Position numbers and translations under genes: made by a program. From NCBI RefSeq assembly GCF_034087045.1, contig NZ_CP139247.1:1550001-1614000 (forward strand): a stretch of DNA of 64,000 nucleotides, written 5' to 3'. Source of the stretch: Chitinophaga sancti. Lineage in GTDB: Bacteria; Bacteroidota; Bacteroidia; Chitinophagales; Chitinophagaceae. A model generated the notes under the pieces. It had not been told where the DNA came from and did not search any database. It worked only from the letters and a program-made list of their open reading frames with translations. Below are positions 53,319-61,416 of the stretch, piece after piece. Positions within the stretch are counted from its first letter, which is position 1; the number at the start of each line of letters is the position of its first letter.

Positions 53319-54061
53319 ATAAAAATGCGGATGAATGCCTGATATTCTTTAACCCCATGAGTTCAGACAGCCGCTTCTGGACAACCAATATTCCCAAGGA
53401 TCTATTGGAGCGCTTTGAGGTCATCTTTTATGAATATCCAGGCTACAACAGGCCATTTATCAAGCTGGAAAATTTTAAGGAACTGGCCCAATATATCGAC
53501 AAAGAAGTATTGGATCACATACATAAACCCATTCACCTGGTCGGTTATAGTTACGGAGGTCTCCTGGTACAGCACTTATTGAACCTGAACCGTCACAATA
53601 TCAAGTCTGCCGTACTGATAGCATGTGCCAACAGGATTCTGGCAAGAGATAAAGAGCTGTTGTCTGTACTGAAAAAAGTGAGCGATGTAGATATGTATCT
53701 TTTCTGTAGGGTACTGAGTCTCTTCTCTCATGGTTACGAAGACTTCAACAAGAATCCATTGATCGGGTTACAGAAGTTTTCAAACCTGAAACTCTCTATA
53801 CCTGATAAGGTGCCTATTATCCAGCAGATGAATCACATTATCCGTACCTCGCGGATCGAGATTCGGCCACAGTCTACGAGGGCGATGCTGCTGTATGGAT
53901 CGGAAGATAAGATGATCGATATGGATACATTGGATAGTTTACATGAATATTTAGAAAATCTGAGTTTTAAAAAGTTGATTGGTGAAGCACACATCATTGA
54001 TCCAACGAAAATGTTTCATCACATTCATCAATTCCTAAAAACAGAGGAATATGCAATCTAA
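53303..54061 (+). CDS. Alpha/beta hydrolase (thioesterase-like)
   Basis: This is a 252-residue alpha/beta-hydrolase fold protein. The nucleophile elbow is HLVGYSYGGLLVQHL (Ser83), the acid is probably in LLYGSEDKMIDMD near 210, and the His is in GEAHIIDP near 232. The N-terminal strand with FFNPMSSDSRFW fits type II thioesterase-like or lipase-like members. It may release or edit acyl chains from the ACP, or hydrolyse acyl-peptide intermediates. It overlaps the protease gene by 16 bases and the acyltransferase gene by 11 bases. Confidence 0.8.
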   Translation: MVQSINKNADECLIFFNPMSSDSRFWTTNIPKDLLERFEVIFYEYPGYNRPFIKLENFKELAQYIDKEVLDHIHKPIHLVGYSYGGLLVQHLLNLNRHNIKSAVLIACANRILARDKELLSVLKKVSDVDMYLFCRVLSLFSHGYEDFNKNPLIGLQKFSNLKLSIPDKVPIIQQMNHIIRTSRIEIRPQSTRAMLLYGSEDKMIDMDTLDSLHEYLENLSFKKLIGEAHIIDPTKMFHHIHQFLKTEEYAI

Positions 54062-55163
54062 AAATTTAAGGCTCGAAATATTCGAGGAAAGCAAGCAGGA
54101 GTTGAAAGTATCATTTGAAAAGAAGTGGGAAAGCCACAGTCTGCAGACGTTTCAGTTCCTGTCTGCCAACCTTTCCATGTGTCTGCCAGCAATGCCGGAA
54201 TCCCAGCATAAAAGCGCCTATTTCGATATCCTGTCTTACAAGGTGCTACAAGGGATCGATACACAGTTCAGTTCAAAGTTCAGTGGTATAGATGATTTTA
54301 ATGAATTTAATTATGATGAAATTAAAAAGCATTTACCAGCGCTGTTTGTTTCTTATCATACAGGTTCATACAGATCAGCCATTGCTTTTTTGGTGAAGTA
54401 CAATATTAATGTAGTGCTGATAGCAGATCCGCTGGCGTACAAGTTTAACCTGGAGAAAATGATGTACCAGTTTCAGCAGGTGAAAGATGCATTCAATTCT
54501 ACTTCAGAATTCATCGTATTTCCTGCTGATAGAGCAGACCTCGCTTTGCAGATTATGGGGAAAATGAAACAGGGCTACTCGGTACTGGCTTATTTAGATG
54601 GCAATTCCGGATCTAATGGTTATCTGAACCGGGATAACAGCCAGCAGATCCCATTCTTCGGTCAGGAAATGTTTGTGAGAACAGGTTTGCCTACATTGTC
54701 ATTCTATTTGAAAGTGCCTATCATACCGATGTTGTCATATTATGATGAGCGCTTACAGCCCAGGTGGAATGTGTATGATCCTATTGCACCGCCTAAGGGA
54801 GAAAGGAATCCTGCGGCCTATGTAGAACAGAGTACCCGCTACTTATACAGTATATTGGAAAATGCCGTGCAAGCGTATCCTATGCAGTGGGAGGGGTGGA
54901 TGTTTATACACCGGTACCTGACTATAGTAGCTCCTGATGTGGGTGTTCCATCTAGTCTTACAAATATAGCGATCAATGATAAAGCTGGGTTGTTCATGCT
55001 CGATGGCAGGTACTATATATTGAATAAAGAAAATTACAAACTGATGGAACTGGATGAAGAGGTGTTCCATTTGTTTAACAATAAAAACCGGGACGCAATT
55101 ATAGAACGTCCATTGGCAGATGTTCACCTACTTTATAAAAATAGATTCTTAATTCATAACTAA
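54051..55163 (+). CDS. LpxL-like (LPLAT) acyltransferase with C-terminal PqqD-like segment
   Basis: This is a 370-residue protein. Residues about 80-290 resemble the lysophospholipid/lipid A acyltransferase fold: FVSYHTGSYRSAIAF (His103), LAYLDGNSGSNG, IPFFGQEMFVRTGLP and VPIIPMLSYYDE. The usual H-x4-Asp/Glu pair reads His-Thr-Gly-Ser-Tyr-Arg, so the acidic residue is missing. The last 65 residues (GLFMLDGRYYILNKENYKLM then ELDEEVFHLFNN) look like a PqqD-type domain rather than part of LPLAT. This suggests an enzyme that transfers ACP-bound acyl chains to a peptide. The substrate is inferred from context. Confidence 0.72.
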   Translation: MQSKNLRLEIFEESKQELKVSFEKKWESHSLQTFQFLSANLSMCLPAMPESQHKSAYFDILSYKVLQGIDTQFSSKFSGIDDFNEFNYDEIKKHLPALFVSYHTGSYRSAIAFLVKYNINVVLIADPLAYKFNLEKMMYQFQQVKDAFNSTSEFIVFPADRADLALQIMGKMKQGYSVLAYLDGNSGSNGYLNRDNSQQIPFFGQEMFVRTGLPTLSFYLKVPIIPMLSYYDERLQPRWNVYDPIAPPKGERNPAAYVEQSTRYLYSILENAVQAYPMQWEGWMFIHRYLTIVAPDVGVPSSLTNIAINDKAGLFMLDGRYYILNKENYKLMELDEEVFHLFNNKNRDAIIERPLADVHLLYKNRFLIHN

Positions 55164-55168
55164 CTATC

Positions 55169-55573
55169 ATGAAAATATTATTTACATCCTTGTTGCTGTT
55201 GACAACGTTCGCGGGTTTTGCCCAGAGAAATTGTTCTATAAAGGTCAAAGTCAGAAATATACTGATCAATAAAGGGGATTTCTATTTCGCGCTTTATAAC
55301 AAAGAAGGCGATTTTATGAAAGTACCTTTTTCAAAGATCAAAGTGCCTGCCAGCCGTGTGAAGAATGGCGTGATTTTTACCAAACTGCCGGCAGGGGAGT
55401 ATGCGGTTACTATCTTTCAGGATCTGAATAGTAACAAGACGCTGGATAAGGTGATGTCAGTGCCAGTAGAGCCGTATGGGCTTTCTAATAATGTACCGGC
55501 TTATCCGACGTATGCGAGTACAAAGTTTACGGTGACGGATCAGTCATCGATAACAGTGAGTTTAAGGAATTAG
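55169..55573 (+). CDS. DUF2141-family secreted protein
   Basis: This is a 134-residue protein with a signal peptide (ILFTSLLLLTTFAGFAQ) and a small beta-sandwich characteristic of DUF2141: FYFALYNKEGDFMKVPF, LPAGEYAVTIFQDLNSNKTL, and a D-x-N-x-N-x-x-L-D calcium-like loop. It lies six bases after the acyltransferase gene and is the last gene before a terminator. A role in handling the exported product on the surface is possible but has no direct support. Confidence 0.8.
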   Translation: MKILFTSLLLLTTFAGFAQRNCSIKVKVRNILINKGDFYFALYNKEGDFMKVPFSKIKVPASRVKNGVIFTKLPAGEYAVTIFQDLNSNKTLDKVMSVPVEPYGLSNNVPAYPTYASTKFTVTDQSSITVSLRN

Positions 55574-55609
55574 GCGAGAGCTAGCGGTATCGCTAACTCT
55601 TGCTTTTTT
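55573..55609 (+). terminator. Rho-independent terminator ending the acyl-peptide unit
   Basis: A stem gcgagag-c-tagcg paired with cgcta-a-ctcttgc (one mismatch, gtat loop) is followed by six Ts. It begins at the last base of the DUF2141 gene. Confidence 0.85.
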
Positions 55610-55752
55610 AATAAGCGGATTTGGAATTCCTTTTGATGGAATATTTCTTTGGTTGCACAACCGTACATATATGACAATAGGCCGGTGTGGCAGATGCGCA
55701 ATCTGCCAGATCTGAAATGAAAAGATATAAATTGGAGGTTAAAGCGTCGTTA

Positions 55753-56295
55753 TTATTCGCCTATCGATAGTTCTTTTACCGTTTCATTGCCTGGCAAATC
55801 GACCGCGACAACTATTACCTTACCACCTGGGGGCAAACTGGTAGCTTTATAATGCCAATCCACGCCGTTTCTGCTTAACACAGCATTACCTCTTTCCTGA
55901 ATGCTACCTGCTTTATTTACCACTCTTATTTCCACTGCTGCTACCCTGAATTCGTCTTTCGCGGTTACTATAACAGTCTCCTCTTCAAAACGAATATTCT
56001 GCACTTCTGGTGACTTGTAAGCATCTTTTACTGCCATATTATAGGCATTCTGGCCGGGTCCTGCGAGGGATTTGTAATAAGCTTTCAGCTCAGGATCCTC
56101 TATGATCGCCCGTGCATAAGCTGCTGCTATTTTCATCTTATACCTTGCTTCCAGCTGTTTTATAGTGGGCTTATTCTTTGATGGGCCGCGTTTCTTGGCG
56201 ATAATGATTTGTCCGTTTCGTTCGTAAATCGTGAGTTGATCGCCCAGGGAGCCGCGGATGCATTGCAGGAGGATATTGTCTTTGACAAGCGCCAT
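55753..56295 (-). CDS. Hypothetical protein
   Basis: This is a 180-residue protein without signal peptide. The N-terminal 70 residues include LLQCIRGSLGDQLTIYERNG and a basic KKRGPSKNKPTIKQLEARYK stretch. A helical part with AYARAIIEDPELKAYYKSLA follows. The C-terminal part is beta-rich (VIVTAKDEFRVAAVEIRVV and a LPPGGKVIVVAVDLPGNE strand). I do not recognise the family; the basic segment could bind nucleic acid. It is the only minus-strand gene between the biosynthetic unit and the Septu genes. Confidence 0.65.
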   Translation of the reverse strand: MALVKDNILLQCIRGSLGDQLTIYERNGQIIIAKKRGPSKNKPTIKQLEARYKMKIAAAYARAIIEDPELKAYYKSLAGPGQNAYNMAVKDAYKSPEVQNIRFEEETVIVTAKDEFRVAAVEIRVVNKAGSIQERGNAVLSRNGVDWHYKATSLPPGGKVIVVAVDLPGNETVKELSIGE

Positions 56296-56381
56296 AAAAA
56301 TTGATTTTGGGGTTATAAAGTCAATATTAAGGATTAGTTCGGTTACATAGTGCTACTATACTGCTAATTGAGTACTAATAC

Positions 56382-56436
56382 GTCATTAAAAGGGCACTTC
56401 AATATCGAATGGATATTGAAGTGCCCTTTTAATGAC
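56382..56436. other. Perfect 25-base inverted repeat
   Basis: Arms 56382-56406 and 56412-56436 are exact complements (gtcattaaaagggcacttca... paired with ...tgaagtgcccttttaatgac) around a 5-base gaatg loop. There is no T run beyond what the arms contain, and no + gene ends here. It may be a terminator-like element reading leftward or rightward, a small mobile-element remnant, or a structured RNA. Confidence 0.75.
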
Positions 56437-57135
56437 CTTATGGTGATCTTGTGGAAGTATGGTCGTGTAATAGTCTATTTGCGTATAATTGGTTGAATAG
56501 TGTTACTATTTCCGGGAATTAACCTAAGACTTGGATTTGATAAATATCTATTTCTCAGACCGACACGAAATGGCACTTACTGTATTAAGCGTTATGTGAG
56601 ATTCAGGTTCCCGAGGTAAAACAGGGATAATAAAACATATTATTCCCAGGGGGGAGATATTATCGAACTGAAAAATGAACTTAGTGTTTCACCGTATTAT
56701 ACCACTCATGGTTGGTGGAAATAAAAAAGCCAGCATCGCTGCTGACTCCATTTTGTAGCCAAAGCAGGTGGGTTATCGAACTTTGATTTGTGATGTGCTG
56801 GTGGTTGAAGCCTTTATTGAGATATATAAGGGGTTGATTTCTTTATTTTAAAAGGAGAGACGATATTCTGTATAGAAAGATGCTGATTTGTCAGGCGCTT
56901 GTAGTGGTTTGATACCGGGTTATTTACGAAATGTTCGTATATGAATTTAAAATAGCATGATAGGGGAGCCCGGGTGATGGTGTGGAGGGAAGATGCCTAA
57001 TAAACAGACTGAGAGGATTTAAAATTAGTAATGTAGAGACTGGAGAGGTGTTAGATGATGTCTAAAAAAATGAAACAAACTAAGCCAGATATGCTTAAAA
57101 TTGGTCACTTAGCTGTTTTTGTATAAATTTGGGAT
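56437..57135. other. Gene-poor AT-rich stretch upstream of the Septu genes
   Basis: No credible protein gene is visible here. Apart from the tRNA-like remnant and its terminator, it contains only very short frames (for example a 23-codon one at 57055). It may carry the Septu promoter and decayed sequence from earlier insertions. Confidence 0.45.
56722..56790 (-). other. tRNA 3'-end-like remnant followed by a terminator
   Basis: On the minus strand, about 56790-56753 reads ...TTCGATAACCCACCTGC... then TTTGGCTACA, like the T-loop, 3' T-stem strand and acceptor end of a tRNA. No D-arm or anticodon arm precedes it. It is followed by the hairpin gtcagc-agcgat-gctggc and six Ts (56747-56722). It could be the scar of an integration event at a tRNA gene. 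Weak evidence, by eye. Confidence 0.35.
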
Positions 57136-57306
57136 ATGGTCGCACATTCAAAATTGAAAAAAATTGATGCGCTTAGGATTATCGCAAAAGCAAAACTGAA
57201 AAAAAAGGTTAAATTACCTGTAGTGCGACGTTTTGTCCAATTTGAGGGTGCAAAATATCTGATATTTGGTTCGGGTGCACCAATTTCAGAGCAAACCGAG
57301 CGCTGA
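57136..57306 (+). CDS. Possible 56-aa basic protein upstream of ptuA
   Basis: This 56-codon frame opens MVAHSKLKKIDALRIIAKAK and continues LKKKVKLPVVRRFVQFEGAK with a short ...SEQTER end. It is strongly basic in its first half and ends 24 bases before the ATPase start. I recognise no family. The amphipathic, Lys-rich helix could bind nucleic acid. The position suggests a third component or a leader ORF of the defence operon, or it may be a chance frame. Confidence 0.4.
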   Translation: MVAHSKLKKIDALRIIAKAKLKKKVKLPVVRRFVQFEGAKYLIFGSGAPISEQTER

Positions 57307-57330
57307 TAAACATTATTTTCTTCGTATACA

Positions 57331-58620
57331 ATGCAGAGAATCTACTTCAAAAAAGTAAGCATCGATAATGCCTTCTGCTTCCATCCCCAACAGCAATTAT
57401 CTTTTATCAACGAACAAGGTGATTGGTCCAGATGGACCGTGATACTGGGTGAAAACGGCACAGGAAAGACTACATTATTGCAGCTCCTGGCTACTATGGA
57501 AATGCAAATAATTAGCTACCGTAGTGATGGTAAAATCGATTTTTCGCCTTCTACTGAGGCTTTCCTTTCCTATGGTCATCCTAAGCCAGGACCCAATGCC
57601 AAGGTTACGGTTGAGTTGATGCAGCATGACCATGAGCTATTGCCACCTATCAAACTTCAATTTTCAAATTTTAATATATTTGGGCAACCGGTATTTGATG
57701 ACCCCATATTTGGTGAGATTAAGTGTTATGGATATGGTGCTTCCCGGATAATGGGGCCTCCTACACTGACAGAAGAGGATCTTTCGATTAATTCTGCGAC
57801 TTTGTTTTATGATTATCTATACTTAATAAACGCGGAAGAGTGGTTTATGAGATTAGATTACAATGCAAAGGCATCGGCTGAAGATAATAGATCTTTTTTT
57901 GAGGGTCGAAGAGAACTGGTTAAAACCATATTGATTAAATTGTTGCCAGATGTTGAAGATATTCAACTTGTAGCTCCTACCAAGGAGAATAATGCCCCCA
58001 GGCTCGAGTTCAAAACTTTCACAGGCTGGGTTTCATTAGAGGATTTAAGTCTGGGATATAAAACAATGGTGACATGGGCTGTTGACTTGGCGTATAGGTT
58101 GTTCATACGATACGCTGAGAGTGCCAATCCTTTAGCCGAACCAGCTATCGTGCTAATTGATGAAATCGATCTTCATCTGCATCCTAAGTGGCAGCGTCAG
58201 ATTTTTGAACATTTGAGTGCTACGTTTCCTCAAACACAGTTCATTGTTACTGCCCATAGCCCCCTTATAGTTCAATCTCTTCCAGGAGATTCTAATCTGG
58301 TCTTATTAAAACGTAAGGGAGATCGTGTACTGATCGATCAAAATATCGAAAATGTACGGCATTGGCGTATTGATCAAATTCTGAGTAGTGAATTATTTGA
58401 TGTTCCCATCCGTAATAAGGACGTAGAAACAAAATTGGAACGTCGTCGGATTTTAACGGCTAAGCCAGATAGAACGCAGACGGAAGAACAGGAATTAGCC
58501 GAGCTTCAAAAATTTGCAGATTCATTGCCATATGCCGAATCCGAACTGGATAGAAAAGCAAGAGAGATAATCAGGAGGGCTGCAGCTCATCTTAGCAATA
58601 ATAAAGGCTTACAGCAATGA
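57331..58620 (+). CDS. ptuA: Septu system ATPase PtuA
   Basis: This is a 429-residue SMC/ABC-like AAA ATPase. Walker A is GENGTGKTT (40-48), an ABC-type signature LSLGYKTM lies near 239-246, Walker B is AIVLIDEIDLHLHP (272-285), and the switch His is in VTAHSPLIVQS. No membrane segment and no TOPRIM domain are present. In Septu, PtuA ATPase multimers assemble with the HNH nuclease PtuB and restrict phage. The stop overlaps the start of the nuclease gene by four bases, which supports the pair. Identification rests on domain type and gene order. Confidence 0.82.
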   Translation: MQRIYFKKVSIDNAFCFHPQQQLSFINEQGDWSRWTVILGENGTGKTTLLQLLATMEMQIISYRSDGKIDFSPSTEAFLSYGHPKPGPNAKVTVELMQHDHELLPPIKLQFSNFNIFGQPVFDDPIFGEIKCYGYGASRIMGPPTLTEEDLSINSATLFYDYLYLINAEEWFMRLDYNAKASAEDNRSFFEGRRELVKTILIKLLPDVEDIQLVAPTKENNAPRLEFKTFTGWVSLEDLSLGYKTMVTWAVDLAYRLFIRYAESANPLAEPAIVLIDEIDLHLHPKWQRQIFEHLSATFPQTQFIVTAHSPLIVQSLPGDSNLVLLKRKGDRVLIDQNIENVRHWRIDQILSSELFDVPIRNKDVETKLERRRILTAKPDRTQTEEQELAELQKFADSLPYAESELDRKAREIIRRAAAHLSNNKGLQQ

Positions 58621-59384
58621 TTCAAATTTCTAAAAAGGCTACTATAGCGGAGCCTAATGCATTGCAAACCATTGGTGCAACTGCAACGGCACAATTAGAA
58701 GCAGATTATAATGCAGGCGTACGGGAGTTTTCATTTGATGCTACGATTTATGCTCATGAAGAGGTGAAAAATGCTTTAATTGATGCCCAAAATTATAAAT
58801 GCTGTTTTTGTGAAGCCAAAATTGGTCATATAGATGATGGAGATGTTGAACATTTTCGCCCTAAAAAACGATCACAACAGGCGGCCGGAACTCCATATAT
58901 TTATCCAGGTTATTATTGGACAGCCTATCAGTGGAATAATCTTTTCCTGGCGTGTACAAAATGTAACCAACGGAATAAGAAAAGTCTTTTCCCACTTTTA
59001 AATCCTGGTCACCGTGCCCTCTTTCATGGTGATAACATCGCCTTGGAGCAGCCCGTATTTATACATCCTGCTGATGAAAATCCTGAAGATTTCATCTCTT
59101 TTAACCATGAAAACATATACGCGGTTGGAAACAATCAGAGGGGAACAATGACGATAGCACTTTTAGAACTTGATCGGTCAGAATTAACACAAGCAAGAGC
59201 AGAAATGCTAGACGCGATAGAGGTATTGTACCTGACCGTTTCCGATTTGGCTGCCATACTACCCCGGGATGTTCTTCGGGATAGTATTGATTTGTTAAAC
59301 GCAATGAGAGATAGAAAGACAGATGAAGATCATCAGTATGCCGGAATGTTTCGTGCATTTTTTAGTACTTATCCGATTCCTTAG
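58617..59384 (+). CDS. ptuB: Septu system HNH nuclease PtuB
   Basis: This is a 255-residue HNH endonuclease of the TIGR02646/PtuB type. Zinc-binding pairs are YKCCFCEAKIG (Cys62/63, Cys65) and ACTKCNQRN (Cys113, Cys116). The catalytic part is DVEHFRPKKR (His79), and the WNNLFLACTKCNQRNKK block is a hallmark of the family. The C-terminal half is helical (LLELDRSELTQARAEMLDAI). It is the nuclease effector controlled by the adjacent ATPase. It ends before a long terminator hairpin and a tRNA gene. Confidence 0.85.
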   Translation: MIQISKKATIAEPNALQTIGATATAQLEADYNAGVREFSFDATIYAHEEVKNALIDAQNYKCCFCEAKIGHIDDGDVEHFRPKKRSQQAAGTPYIYPGYYWTAYQWNNLFLACTKCNQRNKKSLFPLLNPGHRALFHGDNIALEQPVFIHPADENPEDFISFNHENIYAVGNNQRGTMTIALLELDRSELTQARAEMLDAIEVLYLTVSDLAAILPRDVLRDSIDLLNAMRDRKTDEDHQYAGMFRAFFSTYPIP

Positions 59385-59413
59385 ATCATGTTGTATTACT
59401 TTGCTATTATATA

Positions 59414-59468
59414 AAAGTAAAAAGCCTTAAAATGTCTACATGTAAACATTTTAAGGCTTTTTACTTTT
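59414..59468. terminator. Long bidirectional terminator hairpin
   Basis: A stem of about 22 bases (aaagtaaaaagccttaaaat with attttaaggctttttacttt) has T and A runs on both sides. It separates ptuB (+) from the tRNA-Arg gene (-). Confidence 0.88.
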
Positions 59469-59470
59469 TG

Positions 59471-59542
59471 TAGCCCGGACAAGAATCGAACTTGTATCTA
59501 AAGTTTAGGAAACTTCTATTCTATCCATTGAACTACCGGGCC
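59471..59542 (-). tRNA. tRNA-Arg(CCU)
   Basis: Minus-strand cloverleaf: acceptor GGCCCGG pairs with CCGGGCT (G-U at the end), D arm GTTC/GAAT, anticodon stem GAAGT/ACTTT around loop TTCCTAA with anticodon CCT, and T arm ACAAG-TTCGATT-CTTGT. CCA is not encoded. It is 72 bases long. The Septu genes adjoin its 3' side, consistent with a tRNA-linked insertion site. Confidence 0.9.
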
Positions 59543-59616
59543 GTCACTTTAGGAAAAATCCTCCTTTAGCGGAGTGCAAAAGTAAAGGATTTTTCCAAAA
59601 TTCCTCACACATTTAA

Positions 59617-61401
59617 TTAATTATAGATTTTCTCAATCTGTTCAGCATATTTCTGGGCAATCACTTTCCGCTTCACTTTCAGCGTTCCCGACAGCTCCCC
59701 ATTCGCAATTGTCCACTCTTGTGGCAGTAACTCAAACTTCTTCACCTGCTCTATATGGCTAAAGTACGCATTGTACTTCTCCACGATCTGCTGAAACAGG
59801 ATCTGTATCTCCGGAAGCCTGCACAATGCCGCATGGTCACTCACCTGTATTCCTTTTTTATGCGCCCAGCGTTCCAGCTGAGGAAAAGACGGTACTATCA
59901 ATGCCCCGGTGAATTTGCGGTCTTCGCCTACCACCATCATCTGCTCAATAAACACGGATTCCTTGAACTTGTTTTCGATAGGCTGCGGGGCCACAAACTT
60001 ACCCCCTGAGGTCTTGAACAGCTCCTTCTTCCGATCTGTGATCTTCAGGAATTTATTGTTCACCAGCACCCCGATATCCCCGGTATGGAACCATCCATCT
60101 TTAATGGCTTCTGCCGTGAGGTCGGGACGTTTATAATAGCCGATAGTGATGTTGGGTCCTTTTACAAGGATCTCTCCATCTTCGGCAATCTTCACTTCCA
60201 CATTATTGATCAGGGGGCCTACAGTGCCAAACATGCGATCTTTTTCTTCCGTGCGGTTTACGCTGATCACAGGCGAGGTTTCTGTCAATCCATAGCCTTC
60301 CAGGATGGGTATTTGGGCCGCTGTAAAGATCTTCAGCAATCTTACCTGGCAGGCGGCGGAGCCTGTTACAATCACATCGATATTGCCACCCAGTGCTTCC
60401 CGCCATTTGCTGAACACAAGTTTATTGGCAATGGCCAGTTGTACTTTGTACCACCAGCCCTGGTCCTGATTGATATCGAACTTTTTGCCCAGGTCTACTG
60501 CCCAGAAGAAAAGCCCTTTTTTGATGCCTTTTAGTTCCAGTCCCTTACCCATGATCCGCTCATACACTTTTTCCAGCAACCGTGGTACGGTCGTGAAGAT
60601 GGAGGGTTTTACCTCCCGCAGGTTATCGGCAATCGTATCCAGACTTTCCGCGTAGTAAATAGGTACGCCGGCAGTGAGATAGATATACGATACGGTGCGT
60701 TCGAAAATATGATTCAGGGGCAGGAAACTAAGTGCTTTGGCAGTAGGGTTTACTGGCAGGCAGGGGGTACAGGCGTGTACATTGCTCATGATATTGTGGT
60801 GGGTGAGCATCACACCTTTGGGGGTACCCGTTGTTCCTGAGGTATAAATTATAGTAGCTAGTTGTTCCGGATCAATGCTGTCTTTGATGGCGGCGATCTT
60901 TGGAAAGTCCGCTTCATCGGCCATGGCTGGAACTTCCAGCCAGTGTTTGGCACCAGGGACCTTGTTAAAGGTAAACACTTCCCTGAGGTGTGGCAGCTTG
61001 CTCCGGAAGGCCGAGACCTTGTCGTACAGGTCTTTGTCGCTGACAAAGAGAATGCTGGCTGCAGCATCATTCAGAATGTATTCCAGGTCGTGCTCGCTCA
61101 GTGTAGGGTAAATGGGGGCAAGTACGGCGCCCGCCTGCTGGCAGGCCAGATCCGTAATGAGCCACTCAGGGCGGTTGGGCGATAAGATCGCAATCTTATC
61201 TACACCTTCGGGGGTGCGGTCCCCGTTGCCAATACCTAATTTAAGCAAGCCTGCACTGAAGCGTAGTGTCAGATCGGCTACATCCTGTGTGCTATATTGT
61301 TTCCAGACGTTGTTTTCTTTTCCTACCAGCATGTCAGCTTTTGGGAAGTGGGCCAGCTGGTATGCGATAATGTCGAATAATCTCCGTGGCTGATCAGTCA
61401 T
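59617..61401 (-). CDS. Long-chain acyl-CoA synthetase (AMP-forming)
   Basis: This is a 594-residue ANL enzyme of the FadD15 type. The P-loop is TIIYTSGTTGTPKGVML (near 190), GYGLTETSPVISVN lies near 370, GWFHTGDIG near 440, and the linker is ITDRKKELFKTSGGK. The C-terminus contains the conserved SGTLKVKR stretch. It activates fatty acids to acyl-CoA for lipid synthesis or degradation. It is distinct from the short ligase at 44127. The downstream tRNA gene is on the same strand; the 2TM gene lies 15 bases upstream and may share its transcript. Confidence 0.9.
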   Translation of the reverse strand: MTDQPRRLFDIIAYQLAHFPKADMLVGKENNVWKQYSTQDVADLTLRFSAGLLKLGIGNGDRTPEGVDKIAILSPNRPEWLITDLACQQAGAVLAPIYPTLSEHDLEYILNDAAASILFVSDKDLYDKVSAFRSKLPHLREVFTFNKVPGAKHWLEVPAMADEADFPKIAAIKDSIDPEQLATIIYTSGTTGTPKGVMLTHHNIMSNVHACTPCLPVNPTAKALSFLPLNHIFERTVSYIYLTAGVPIYYAESLDTIADNLREVKPSIFTTVPRLLEKVYERIMGKGLELKGIKKGLFFWAVDLGKKFDINQDQGWWYKVQLAIANKLVFSKWREALGGNIDVIVTGSAACQVRLLKIFTAAQIPILEGYGLTETSPVISVNRTEEKDRMFGTVGPLINNVEVKIAEDGEILVKGPNITIGYYKRPDLTAEAIKDGWFHTGDIGVLVNNKFLKITDRKKELFKTSGGKFVAPQPIENKFKESVFIEQMMVVGEDRKFTGALIVPSFPQLERWAHKKGIQVSDHAALCRLPEIQILFQQIVEKYNAYFSHIEQVKKFELLPQEWTIANGELSGTLKVKRKVIAQKYAEQIEKIYN

Positions 61402-61416
61402 GTTGCTTTTAGTTTA

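Noticed and set aside
44127..55163. Flexirubin or classic aryl polyene cluster
   Set aside because: No tyrosine/histidine ammonia lyase, no dialkylresorcinol (DarA/DarB) genes and no exporter set; the peptide genes do not belong to those pathways.
57331..59384. Retron with PtuAB effectors
   Set aside because: No reverse transcriptase gene is present near the ATPase/HNH pair.
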